Positions 1 through 6,078 of a DNA stretch of 6,603 bases are shown here, one piece after another. This DNA is from an uncultured Chloroflexota bacterium (lineage in GTDB: Bacteria; Chloroflexota; Dehalococcoidia; UBA3495). The DNA is taken from assembly GCA_913031095.1 (NCBI GenBank), contig CAJWGH010000061.1, positions 1 through 6,603 on the forward strand, written 5' to 3'. Made by a program: the position numbers and the translations under genes. The notes beneath the pieces are model-generated. The model was not told the DNA's origin, searched no databases, and saw only the letters and a list, made by a program, of their open reading frames with translations. Position 1 is the first letter of the stretch. The number at the start of each line of letters is the position of its first letter.

Positions 1-846
1 TGGCTTGAACCAGGTGTACTGACGGCGCGCCAGATGGTGAGTCTGGGTTTTTGTCCTGGAAACCGCCTCTTCCAAGGTCAGTTCGCCCGCCAGATACAAC
101 CCCAGCTCTCGGTACCCGGGGCTGTCCAACGCGCCCTGTTCTGTGGGAAGCCCTGCCGCCATCAGGCTCTCCACCTCAGCCAGGAATCCCGCCTTCATCA
201 TGGCATCTACCCGGTCGTCGATACGCCGATAGAGGGCTTTTCGATCCATGGTAAGTCCCAAGACCAACGACCTTCCCGGATCGGCGTCGGGCGCGCCAAA
301 TTCCGATGGTTTCCGACCTGTGGCGTGATGGATCTCCAGCGCCCTGATAACACGGCGGACGTTCCGTGCGTCTAGGGCATCGGCTCGAGCGGGGTCTATC
401 TCGCGGAGGCGGTCATGGAGGACCTGAGCCCCGTCTTCCCCTGAAGCTTCCCGCTCCAAATCCTCCCTCAGTTCTTGGTTAGGCGGAACTGGTGGTACAG
501 ACTGCTCCTCGACCATGGCCCACACATATTGGCCGGTGCCCCCGGTCAAGAACGGGATAAGCCCACGGCCGACAATATCATCCGATGCCTTCTTAGCCAG
601 TGGCAAGAATGATCCCAAGCTGAAATGTTCGGATGGCTCCAACAGGTCTATCAGATGATGGGGTGCCTGAAATTGCTCTACGGCGGTGGCTTTGGCGGTA
701 CCGATGTCCATACGCCGATAGACCTGTCGGCTGTCGGCGTTTATGACTTCGCCGCCGAACCGACGACAGAGTTCAATGGCCAGTTCTGTTTTGCCCACAG
801 CGGTGGGTCCGACTATGGCGATAGAGGGTCTGGGAGCGGTGGACAT
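1..846 (-). CDS. miaA: tRNA dimethylallyltransferase MiaA, C-terminus cut by the window edge
   Basis: MiaA transfers the dimethylallyl group of DMAPP to N6 of A37 in tRNAs that read UNN codons (i6A37), in the cytoplasm. I translated 282 codons from ATG at 846 to the left edge without a stop. A P-loop, GPTAVGKT, sits at residues 13-20. The family motif ADSRQVYR is at 37-44 (the usual form is DSxQxY, with the catalytic Asp at 38). TGGTGQY is at 101-107, followed by a DP...A...NVRRVIRALE block at 151-171. The late motif HLARRQYTWF at 271-280 corresponds to the family's (A)KRQxTWFR near the C-terminus. Full-length bacterial MiaA is usually about 300 residues, so only some 15-30 residues should be missing. 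The start has AGGA about 8 nt upstream and lies 20 bp after the tpiA stop, so the gene looks like the downstream member of the operon. No zinc finger or fusion is visible in the part present. Identification is very secure. Confidence 0.96.
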   Translation of the reverse strand, partial: MSTAPRPSIAIVGPTAVGKTELAIELCRRFGGEVINADSRQVYRRMDIGTAKATAVEQFQAPHHLIDLLEPSEHFSLGSFLPLAKKASDDIVGRGLIPFLTGGTGQYVWAMVEEQSVPPVPPNQELREDLEREASGEDGAQVLHDRLREIDPARADALDARNVRRVIRALEIHHATGRKPSEFGAPDADPGRSLVLGLTMDRKALYRRIDDRVDAMMKAGFLAEVESLMAAGLPTEQGALDSPGYRELGLYLAGELTLEEAVSRTKTQTHHLARRQYTWFKP

Positions 847-866
847 ATCAGGTCCTGAGCAGAGGC

Positions 867-1625
867 TTAGGCTTTTGCGGCAGCGACGGCGACGGCGACC
901 GCTAAGAACGAATCTGCCTGGAGCGCGGCGCCGCCGACCAATCCGCCGTGGATGCAGTCTTGGGCGGCAAAGTCGCCAGCATTGCTGGCGTTCATGCTGC
1001 CGCCGTAAAGCAGAGGCACATCATCGGCCTTGGAGGTATAAAGGCTCTTCAAGGTGTCCAGGACCGCTCCACCCATTATCTCTGCGGCGATATCGGGCGT
1101 GGCTGCCTGCCCTGTACCGATCGCCCAGATGGGCTCATAGGCGAGTATAAGACTAGAGATGTCGCTCACCCCGTCCAGCCCTGCACGGACTTGGCCACTG
1201 ATGATGTCTGAAGCCATGCCCGACTCACGTTCTTCGAGGGTCTCGCCCACACATAGAATGGGCTTCAAGCCAGCTGTTTGGGCGGCTTTAATCTTACTGT
1301 TAACCCAACGATCGGTCTCAGCGAACATCTGGCGTCGTTCGGAGTGGCCCAATATCACATAGTCGCAGATTCCCTGCAGCATGCCAGGAGAGACTTCCCC
1401 GGTGAAAGCCCCAGATACCTCGAAGTGCATGTTCTGGGCGCCCACTTTCACAGCCGACCCTTTAACAGCCCCACTTACAGCAGACAGAGAGACGAACGGC
1501 GCGCAAAGTATCAGTTCCACGCCAGAAACTGCCGCAGAGCCATCTCGCACCCCCGCGGCTAAGGCAACGGCTTCAGAGATTGTGGTGTTCATCTTCCAGT
1601 TTCCTGCGACTACCAGGTCTGGCAT
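867..1625 (-). CDS. tpiA: Triosephosphate isomerase
   Basis: The enzyme interconverts dihydroxyacetone phosphate and glyceraldehyde 3-phosphate in glycolysis, gluconeogenesis and the supply of triose phosphate to isoprenoid synthesis. The protein has 252 residues, normal for a bacterial TIM barrel. Visible active-site elements are GNWKMN at 8-13 (catalytic Lys11), ILGHSERR at 91-98 (electrophile His94), and YEPIWAIGTG at 163-172 (catalytic base Glu164 and the mobile loop 6). The phosphate-binding segments YGGSMNASN (207-215) and LVGGAAL (229-235) are also present. One small oddity is His226, where most family members have Asp in the DGxLVGGASL motif. The C-terminus ends in an AVAVAVAAA run encoded by near-repeats of GCCGTC. 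ATG at 1625 has GGAG 8 nt upstream (1637-1634) and is the natural start, because the catalytic Lys must fall near residue 11. The gene follows apgM after 85 bp, the largest gap in the cluster. Confidence 0.97.
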   Translation of the reverse strand: MPDLVVAGNWKMNTTISEAVALAAGVRDGSAAVSGVELILCAPFVSLSAVSGAVKGSAVKVGAQNMHFEVSGAFTGEVSPGMLQGICDYVILGHSERRQMFAETDRWVNSKIKAAQTAGLKPILCVGETLEERESGMASDIISGQVRAGLDGVSDISSLILAYEPIWAIGTGQAATPDIAAEIMGGAVLDTLKSLYTSKADDVPLLYGGSMNASNAGDFAAQDCIHGGLVGGAALQADSFLAVAVAVAAAKA

Positions 1626-1710
1626 GTGTCTAACTCCAATTATCGGCTTGGGTCGCTACTCTGTTATTCAAACGACGGTCCCATCAAAACGCGGTGGTCA
1701 GTCGAGCTGC

Positions 1711-2916
1711 TTAAGGGCCGTATTTGGTCATCTTTCCAGCATGGGAAAGGCCCATGACCATGACGCTGGTGGCCGGGATACTGCCTATCGCCCCTTGGGC
1801 GCAGGCCTTCTCATCGAAGGTGGGGACTCCCTGACCTTGGGTCAGCTTGGAGTGGAGCATGAACGGAACAGGGTGCCAGCTATGTGCGGCCATGATGGCA
1901 GGGGTGGCATGGTCACCGGCGACCATTAAGACGTCCGGCTCCAGCGCGAGTATCTCCGGAATAAAGGGGTCAAGTTCTTCCAGACACTGCACCTTGGCGT
2001 CGAAATCGCCATCCTCACCTGCAGCATCGGCCGGTTTGTAGTGGATGAAGAAGAAATCGTGTTTGCCCCAGTTAGCCCGCAGAGTGTCCACCTCGTCTGC
2101 AAAGTTCTTGCCTGTCGGGATGACATTCATACCAGCCACGGTAGCCAGGCCACGGTACATTGGATAGGCGGCTATGGCTGCCGGATCAAGGCGGTAGACG
2201 TCGCCCATCGGGGGCAGCGTAGGCATCTGGGCGAAGCCACGCAGCAGTAGCATGTTGGCCCGCTCTTCTTCGGACATCAACTGAGATGCCTGCTTCACGA
2301 ACTCGTTTACAATATCTGCGGTCTTCTGAGCTTCGGGCTTCAGCGCTTTGACGTCTAAAGCCTTGGCACCCGTGACCTGTGGGTCGGTCTCAGTGACAAG
2401 CTCCGACAAACCATCGCCCCTTAGACGAAGGACAAATCGGTAGTCCTGAACGGAGAATACGTCCACTTGCACGCCTGGAATCTCGATGCGGCCCAGGCGT
2501 TCGCAGATGGGGGCGCTTTCATTCGTGGGGATACGCCCAGCACGGCGGTCGGTCAGCATTCCTTCCCCATCTACGGTGCAGAAGTTACCTCTAGCAGCCA
2601 CGTCTCCTGGGGCCAGTTCTACCTCTATACCCAAGGCTTCCAATGCCCCTCTACCGATCTGATGCTTCAATGGGTCGTAGCCGAAGAGGGCAAGGTGGCC
2701 TGGGCCGCTGCCGGGGGCCACGCCTGGCAGCACCGGTGTCGTCAGGCCGCAGGCGCTTTTCTGGGCCAATGCGTCCAGGTTGGGCGTGTGGGCGGTCTCA
2801 AGCTCCGACTTACCGGTTTCCGGATGGGCCAAGCCGCCCAATCCGTCTGCAACCAACAACACCATCTTGGACGGTGTGTTAGTGTAACAATCTCTCAGTT
2901 CTTCTACATCTATCAT
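1711..2916 (-). CDS. apgM: 2,3-bisphosphoglycerate-independent phosphoglycerate mutase, archaeal type (aPGAM)
   Basis: This protein is predicted to interconvert 3-phosphoglycerate and 2-phosphoglycerate without a 2,3-bisphosphoglycerate cofactor, through a phosphoserine intermediate and two divalent metals. It has 401 residues, the size of the archaeal-type family, against roughly 510 for the classical bacterial GpmI. Alkaline-phosphatase-superfamily motifs are in the right order. The first metal Asp is in VADGLGG (Asp24). The nucleophilic Ser is Ser70 in PGSGPGHLALFGYDP. A middle motif, HYKPADAAGEDGD, spans 292-304 (Asp297 and neighbours), and the C-terminal metal motif AGDHATPA (333-340) is followed by His347. 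ATG at 2916 has GAGGGAG at 2932-2926, 9 nt upstream. The first 17 residues precede the conserved core; an internal Met18 is possible but lacks comparable support. The gene follows pgk after 44 bp, which places consecutive glycolytic steps side by side. Confidence 0.93.
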   Translation of the reverse strand: MIDVEELRDCYTNTPSKMVLLVADGLGGLAHPETGKSELETAHTPNLDALAQKSACGLTTPVLPGVAPGSGPGHLALFGYDPLKHQIGRGALEALGIEVELAPGDVAARGNFCTVDGEGMLTDRRAGRIPTNESAPICERLGRIEIPGVQVDVFSVQDYRFVLRLRGDGLSELVTETDPQVTGAKALDVKALKPEAQKTADIVNEFVKQASQLMSEEERANMLLLRGFAQMPTLPPMGDVYRLDPAAIAAYPMYRGLATVAGMNVIPTGKNFADEVDTLRANWGKHDFFFIHYKPADAAGEDGDFDAKVQCLEELDPFIPEILALEPDVLMVAGDHATPAIMAAHSWHPVPFMLHSKLTQGQGVPTFDEKACAQGAIGSIPATSVMVMGLSHAGKMTKYGP

Positions 2917-2960
2917 GACCTACGGCTCCCTCAAACTACAGCTTATCACCCTCGAATCAG

Positions 2961-4157
2961 TTAAACGTCCGGGAGAGCCGCTATTCCCGGCAGCTCTTTG
3001 CCCTCAAGGAACTCCAATGAGGCACCTCCTCCTGTGGAGACGTGGGTCATCTTATCCATCAGGCCCAGTTCTTCCACCGCCTCGGCTGTTGAGCCTCCGC
3101 CCACGACAGTGGTGACACCGCTCAGGCCTGAGATGGCCTCGGCCACCGTTCGTGTGCCTTGACTGAACTTAGGCATCTCGAAGACGCCCATTGGACCGTT
3201 CCAGATGATGGTCTTGCACTTCTTCAACGCCCCGGCGAAATCCTCGGCCGAGGATGGCGCTATATCCATGATGTACCAGCCGTCGGGAACGTCACCGACG
3301 TGCATCACATCGGTCTTTCCTGGCTCGGCGGCAAACTCGTTGGCGATGACCACGTAATCAGGCAGATGAACCTCGGTCTTGCCAGCCTCTGCGCGGGCCA
3401 TGATTTGACGGGCGAATTCCAATCGGTCTTCTTCGACCCTGGAATCGCCAGTAAGGTAACCCAGGGCGTTCAGGAAGGTTACGCACATCCCGCCGCCGAT
3501 GAACAGATGGTCCAGGTCTTCCAATAGGTTGTCCAGTAGCAGTATCTTATCGCTGACCTTTGCCCCACCCATGAGCGCCGCCAGAGGCTTCTCTGGAGAC
3601 TCCAAAGCCCGGCCCATGGACTCGATTTCCCTTTGGACCAGCAGACCCATGGCAGAGGGTAGGTACTTGGTGATGCCGTCAGTGGAAGCGTGAGCCCGGT
3701 GACACACAGCAAAAGCGTCGTTAACGAAGCAGTCGACGATATCAGCCAGCTCACTGGCGAATACGCCGTCGTTCTTCTCTTCGCCGGGGTGGAACCTGAG
3801 ATTCTCAAGTAGCAGCACCTCACCAGGGGCCAGATGGGACACGGCGTCGGCAACTAACGGTCCGGTAATCTCAGGCACGCTCTTTACCGGTCGGCCCAGG
3901 AGCATCGCCAGTCGGTCTCCCACGGGTTCTAAGCGAAGCTCTTCTACCACCTCACCGTTGGGGCGACCTAAGTGGGAACAGAGAACTATCTTGCTCCCTT
4001 GGTCAATCAAATACTGGATCGTCGGCAGGGTTGCCCGGAGGCGTTGGTCGTATAGGGCGATACCATCGATGCCCTGCTCGATCGGGACGTTGAAGTCTAC
4101 CCGGACGAGCACCTTCTTGCCTGCCACATCGAGCTGGTCAAGTCTGCGTTTTGACAT
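2961..4157 (-). CDS. pgk: Phosphoglycerate kinase
   Basis: The enzyme transfers phosphate between 1,3-bisphosphoglycerate and ADP, giving 3-phosphoglycerate and ATP in glycolysis and the reverse in gluconeogenesis. The protein has 398 residues, the standard bacterial length. N-domain substrate motifs are VRVDFNVPI (18-26), CSHLGRPNG (60-68), LLENLRFHPGEEKND (116-130) and the HRAHAST element (153-159). The C-domain nucleotide site shows GGAKVSDK (197-204), FIGGGM (219-224), IIWNGPMGVFE (317-327) and VVGGGSTAEA (351-360), then THVSTGGGASLEFL near the end. I chose ATG at 4157. An AAGGGAGG Shine-Dalgarno (4171-4164) sits 6 nt upstream, and the ATG shares its A with the TAA stop of the preceding gene (TAATG). 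The same frame stays open to about 4181, but that stretch would have to include the Shine-Dalgarno. The overlap points to translational coupling with the upstream prenyl-synthase-like gene. No key residue appears to be missing. Confidence 0.97.
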   Translation of the reverse strand: MSKRRLDQLDVAGKKVLVRVDFNVPIEQGIDGIALYDQRLRATLPTIQYLIDQGSKIVLCSHLGRPNGEVVEELRLEPVGDRLAMLLGRPVKSVPEITGPLVADAVSHLAPGEVLLLENLRFHPGEEKNDGVFASELADIVDCFVNDAFAVCHRAHASTDGITKYLPSAMGLLVQREIESMGRALESPEKPLAALMGGAKVSDKILLLDNLLEDLDHLFIGGGMCVTFLNALGYLTGDSRVEEDRLEFARQIMARAEAGKTEVHLPDYVVIANEFAAEPGKTDVMHVGDVPDGWYIMDIAPSSAEDFAGALKKCKTIIWNGPMGVFEMPKFSQGTRTVAEAISGLSGVTTVVGGGSTAEAVEELGLMDKMTHVSTGGGASLEFLEGKELPGIAALPDV

Positions 4158-5170
4158 TACCGGCCTCCCTTCGCCGCCCACTGACCCAGACTCACCAGAG
4201 AGTTTTTCCCTTCTTGGGACACTCCACTCAGTCCAGCCAAGGCTTGGTCCACCAGCTCCTGGGCTTTCGCCTGGGAAGTCTGGCGGGCATCGGTATTATC
4301 TAAGATCTCAATCATCTTCTTAACGTCGTCCGCGTCCAGCACGCGCTTCATATATATAGCGCCCAATGCGCGCTTGGTGCTGACATCGGAGTTCTCCAGG
4401 GTATGCACCAGCGGCAGGCTCTTCTTCTTATTCAAAACGTTGCTCGGAGTCATCCCGTCGCCGTGTTCTCCCCAAAGGTCGTCGACGTCCCGGGCTATCT
4501 GCCAAGCCATGCCCATGCTCCGGCCAATCTCAGCAAAGCTACTACAAGCCTGGTCGCTGGCCCCTGCGGCTAATGCACCCGACTCAGCGGCGCAGGCGGA
4601 TAGAGCCCCCGACTTTCGGCCAATCATGTCCAGGTAATCGGCTGTGGAGACAAGCATCTGGTCTTGGAATTGTAGGTCCATGTATTGGCCTTCACAGAGA
4701 GCCAGGCAGGCAAAGTCCAAAGAGCGCGCCGCCCGCAGGACCCTGTCAGCAGACACATCATTCTGGGCCAAGCGAATCATGGTGGTGCGGCCAAGAGCGT
4801 GTAAACCGTCACCGGCATTTATCGCTTGAGCAGGCCCCCAGACCCACCAGATACTGGGGCGGTCGCCGGGCTCTGCTCGTCCAGCCTGGACATCGCCGTG
4901 TACGAGCGTGAAATTAACGATCAAATCAACACTGGCAGCTACCGGAAGTGCTTTGCGATAGTCTCCACCTAGGGCGGCGCAAGAGACCAGAGCCAAGGCC
5001 GACTGGAAGTTCAGCGGCCGGGACCCGCTCACAGGTTGCCCTTGCTGGTCTACCCAGCCCAAGTGGTAACGAAGAACGTCATATAGGAAGCCCTCCCTGG
5101 ACTCAAAGACCGTTTTTAGCTCTTCTTCCAGGGCCTGCCGATATGGTTCGTATAACTCTATGGAAGGTAT
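4157..5170 (-). CDS. Polyprenyl-synthetase-family protein with degenerate aspartate-rich motifs; probable ATA start
   Basis: The fold family is trans-isoprenyl diphosphate synthase, which normally condenses IPP with allylic diphosphates. From ATA at 5170 the frame gives 337 residues, a normal family length. Conserved landmarks are AINAGD (116-121), GQYMDLQF (161-168), KSGAL (186-190) and KKKSLPLVHTL (248-258). The substrate and metal sites are altered. The usual GGKRxRP region reads GSRPLNFQ (49-56). The first DDxxD motif reads HGDVQAG (91-97), and the second reads ARDVDD (226-231), where DDxxD or DDxxG is expected. The activity is therefore uncertain: it could be a regulatory subunit, a moonlighting paralogue or an enzyme with changed chemistry. 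No ATG, GTG or TTG occurs in frame between the stop at 5230-5228 and TTG at 5062. Starting at that TTG would remove an evidently coding helix and part of the LYDVLRYHLGW segment that I recall as conserved in relatives. AGGAG lies 7 nt before ATA5170, which I therefore prefer. The gene sits 10 bp after tsaC and overlaps pgk by 1 nt. Confidence 0.85.
   Translation of the reverse strand: MPSIELYEPYRQALEEELKTVFESREGFLYDVLRYHLGWVDQQGQPVSGSRPLNFQSALALVSCAALGGDYRKALPVAASVDLIVNFTLVHGDVQAGRAEPGDRPSIWWVWGPAQAINAGDGLHALGRTTMIRLAQNDVSADRVLRAARSLDFACLALCEGQYMDLQFQDQMLVSTADYLDMIGRKSGALSACAAESGALAAGASDQACSSFAEIGRSMGMAWQIARDVDDLWGEHGDGMTPSNVLNKKKSLPLVHTLENSDVSTKRALGAIYMKRVLDADDVKKMIEILDNTDARQTSQAKAQELVDQALAGLSGVSQEGKNSLVSLGQWAAKGGR
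4164..4171 (-). promoter_or_regulatory. Shine-Dalgarno AAGGGAGG of pgk, inside the preceding gene
   Basis: AAGGGAGG lies 6 nt before the pgk ATG (4157) and within the last codons of the prenyl-synthase-like gene. Together with the TAATG overlap it fixes the pgk start and points to coupled translation. Confidence 0.75.
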
Positions 5171-5177
5171 CTTCGGT

Positions 5178-5183
5178 CTCCTA
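5178..5183 (-). promoter_or_regulatory. Shine-Dalgarno TAGGAG overlapping the tsaC stop
   Basis: On the minus strand the TAG stop of tsaC (5183-5181) is the first part of TAGGAG. Seven nucleotides later comes ATA at 5170, in frame with the prenyl-synthase-like protein. Spacing and strength are ideal for initiation, which supports an ATA start and coupling to tsaC termination. Confidence 0.6.
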
Positions 5184-5792
5184 TCTAGGACCCGTTTCCC
5201 AGGCCTCCAATATCGATTCGAAAGGAATCACACCTTGCCTGAGTAGTTTGGGCTCTCCTCCAGTTATGTCAATCACAGTAGATGCTATGCCTTTGGGTTC
5301 GGGGCCTGCCGTGATTACTTGGTCTACTAGGCCACCGATATGATCAGTCAGTTCCGTAAGGCTCAAAAGGTCGGCTCCTCCACTAATATTGGCGCTGGTA
5401 CCGGTAATCGGTAAACCCAATCCTTCGGTCAAATGGATGGGCACCGGATGGTCAGGCATCCTCACCGCCACCGTTTGCCCTTCCGCCGTCACCTGATCTG
5501 GTAGGTCGTCAGCCTTTTCGAGCACCAAGGTCAGCCCGCCCGGCCAGAACGAGCCTGCAAGGGTTCGGGCCTGTGGCGGCAGGTTTTTCGCTACCCTTTT
5601 GACCTGATTCCAATCTCCCACCAAGACCGGCAGAGCCAAGTCTTTAGGGCGGCCTTTAACGGCGAAAACCCGGTCTATCGCGGAGCGATTGAAAGCATCA
5701 ACTGCCAGTCCATAAAGGGTATCCGTGGGGGTGGCTACGATGCCACCTTCCCTAAGGTACTGAACGGCCCTTTCCAAGTCGGCTGATTCCAT
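5181..5792 (-). CDS. tsaC: L-threonylcarbamoyladenylate synthase (TsaC/Sua5/YwlC family)
   Basis: The enzyme makes threonylcarbamoyl-AMP from threonine, bicarbonate and ATP, the first step of t6A37 formation in tRNAs that read ANN codons. From ATG at 5792 the protein has 203 residues, the size of single-domain TsaC/YwlC without the extra Sua5 C-terminal domain. Motifs in order are PTDTLYGL (22-29), AVKGRPKDLALPVLV (44-58), FWPGGLTLVL (82-91), VAVRMPDHP (108-116), PITGTSANISG (128-138) and STVIDITGG (171-179), covering the known nucleotide/threonine pocket. The frame also contains a GTG at 5876 that would add 28 residues. I prefer 5792 because the conserved family N-terminus (DLERAVQYLREGG) begins right there and because a promoter-like TGATATACT lies at 5875-5867, which would sit inside the longer version. 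The Shine-Dalgarno before 5792 is weak, so the start is less certain than the identity. The gene is the first of the minus-strand cluster. Confidence 0.93.
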   Translation of the reverse strand: MESADLERAVQYLREGGIVATPTDTLYGLAVDAFNRSAIDRVFAVKGRPKDLALPVLVGDWNQVKRVAKNLPPQARTLAGSFWPGGLTLVLEKADDLPDQVTAEGQTVAVRMPDHPVPIHLTEGLGLPITGTSANISGGADLLSLTELTDHIGGLVDQVITAGPEPKGIASTVIDITGGEPKLLRQGVIPFESILEAWETGPR

Positions 5793-5866
5793 ATCTAGTT
5801 GGGTATCCGATGCCTTCCCTGTTATTCGTGGCGCCGTGCCCAACGCGGGGTCTCGGCGGCGGGCCG

Positions 5867-5875
5867 AGTATATCA
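5867..5875 (-). promoter_or_regulatory. Extended -10 promoter candidate for the tsaC-to-miaA operon
   Basis: The minus strand reads TGATATACT here, which fits the extended -10 form TGnTATAAT with one mismatch. No good -35 hexamer is found 16-18 bp upstream, which is tolerable for extended -10 promoters. Transcription would begin near 5860, leaving a leader of about 65-70 nt before ATG 5792. The assignment is by pattern only. Confidence 0.4.
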
Positions 5876-5929
5876 CAGCCCTGGGTATCCTAAGGCGTTA
5901 AAACCAGGTTATTTCCGTCTCTGCGCATG

Positions 5930-5960
5930 TTGACTTTATAGAGTCTCCCACGGCTATACT
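5930..5960 (+). promoter_or_regulatory. Weak sigma-70-like promoter candidate toward guaA
   Basis: TTGACT at 5930-5935 matches the -35 consensus at five of six positions, and TATACT at 5955-5960 matches the -10 at five of six. The 19-bp spacer is longer than the usual 16-18, so this is weaker than the hexamers alone suggest. It competes with the TATAAT at 5978-5983 as the guaA promoter. Confidence 0.3.
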
Positions 5961-5977
5961 CGCCCCTGTCCAGCCAG

Positions 5978-5983
5978 TATAAT
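5978..5983 (+). promoter_or_regulatory. Consensus -10 box (TATAAT) candidate for guaA
   Basis: A perfect TATAAT lies about 95 bp before the preferred guaA start. No convincing TTGACA-like hexamer is found 16-18 bp upstream, so it may depend on an activator or may pair with an unrecognised -35. Initiation would fall near 5990, inside the inverted repeat at 5986-6000. The opposite strand also reads TATACT at 5981-5976, so the direction is not fixed by this motif alone. Confidence 0.4.
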
Positions 5984-5985
5984 CA

Positions 5986-6000
5986 TTACAGGTTATGTAA
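5986..6000. repeat. Perfect inverted repeat TTACA-N5-TGTAA, possible operator
   Basis: TTACA (5986-5990) and TGTAA (5996-6000) are exact reverse complements around a 5-bp spacer. The 15-bp site starts 3 bp after the TATAAT box and would cover the start point of a guaA transcript, a typical repressor position. The arm length and spacing suit a dimeric helix-turn-helix regulator. I cannot name one, and no second copy was noticed elsewhere in the window. Confidence 0.4.
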
Positions 6001-6065
6001 CGCCGGATGTTGCCCGTCCATGCAGTGTATTTTCCGAGATATTCCGTAGATTTTACAGAAGATTC

Positions 6066-6072
6066 AGGAGGT
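6066..6072 (+). promoter_or_regulatory. Shine-Dalgarno AGGAGGT that decides the guaA start
   Basis: AGGAGGT is essentially the full anti-16S complement. Six nucleotides downstream is ACG (6079-6081), in frame with the GuaA core, and no ATG, GTG or TTG lies within a workable distance in any frame. This is the main reason to place the start at 6079 rather than at ATG 6007, which has no comparable Shine-Dalgarno. Confidence 0.6.
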
Positions 6073-6078
6073 AGAGCC

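Larger units (their letters stand above)
5793..6078. promoter_or_regulatory. Divergent intergenic regulatory region between tsaC and guaA
   Basis: This 286-bp stretch separates the starts of the minus-strand operon and guaA, and it is more AT-rich than its flanks between about 5895 and 6065. It holds promoter-like elements facing both ways, a perfect inverted repeat at 5986-6000 and the guaA Shine-Dalgarno. I looked for a purine riboswitch, a T-box and a leader terminator by eye and saw none. Open frames across it (a minus-strand one at 6092-5898, and the in-frame upstream extension of guaA) do not look like conserved proteins. Confidence 0.7.

Noticed and set aside
34..375. Plus-strand open frame opposite miaA
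   Set aside because: The minus strand in this stretch carries continuous MiaA motifs to the left edge, so the plus-strand frame is a shadow.
867..905. GCCGTC-type near-repeats at the tpiA 3' end
   Set aside because: They simply encode the alternating Ala/Val C-terminal helix; there are too few copies and too many mismatches to call a DNA repeat element.
1626..1710. Possible internal promoter or terminator in the 85-bp apgM-tpiA gap
   Set aside because: I found no stem followed by a T-run and no convincing -35/-10 pair; only the tpiA ribosome site (GGAG) is supported.
1381..1929. 182-codon plus-strand open frame across the tpiA start and the apgM end
   Set aside because: It runs antisense to two well-identified genes, has no family motif or good ribosome site, and has the low-complexity Pro/Ser/Arg composition typical of a shadow frame in GC-rich DNA.
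2467..2964. 165-codon plus-strand open frame opposite the apgM 5' half
   Set aside because: It lies wholly antisense to apgM apart from the short gap, and has no recognisable domain or supporting start signals.
5932..5945. Short inverted repeat GACT-N6-AGTC
   Set aside because: Arms of only 4 bp are expected by chance in a region of this size.
5990..6065. Purine riboswitch in the guaA leader
   Set aside because: The conserved loop sequences and the three-way junction layout of purine aptamers are not visible, and the leader would be short.
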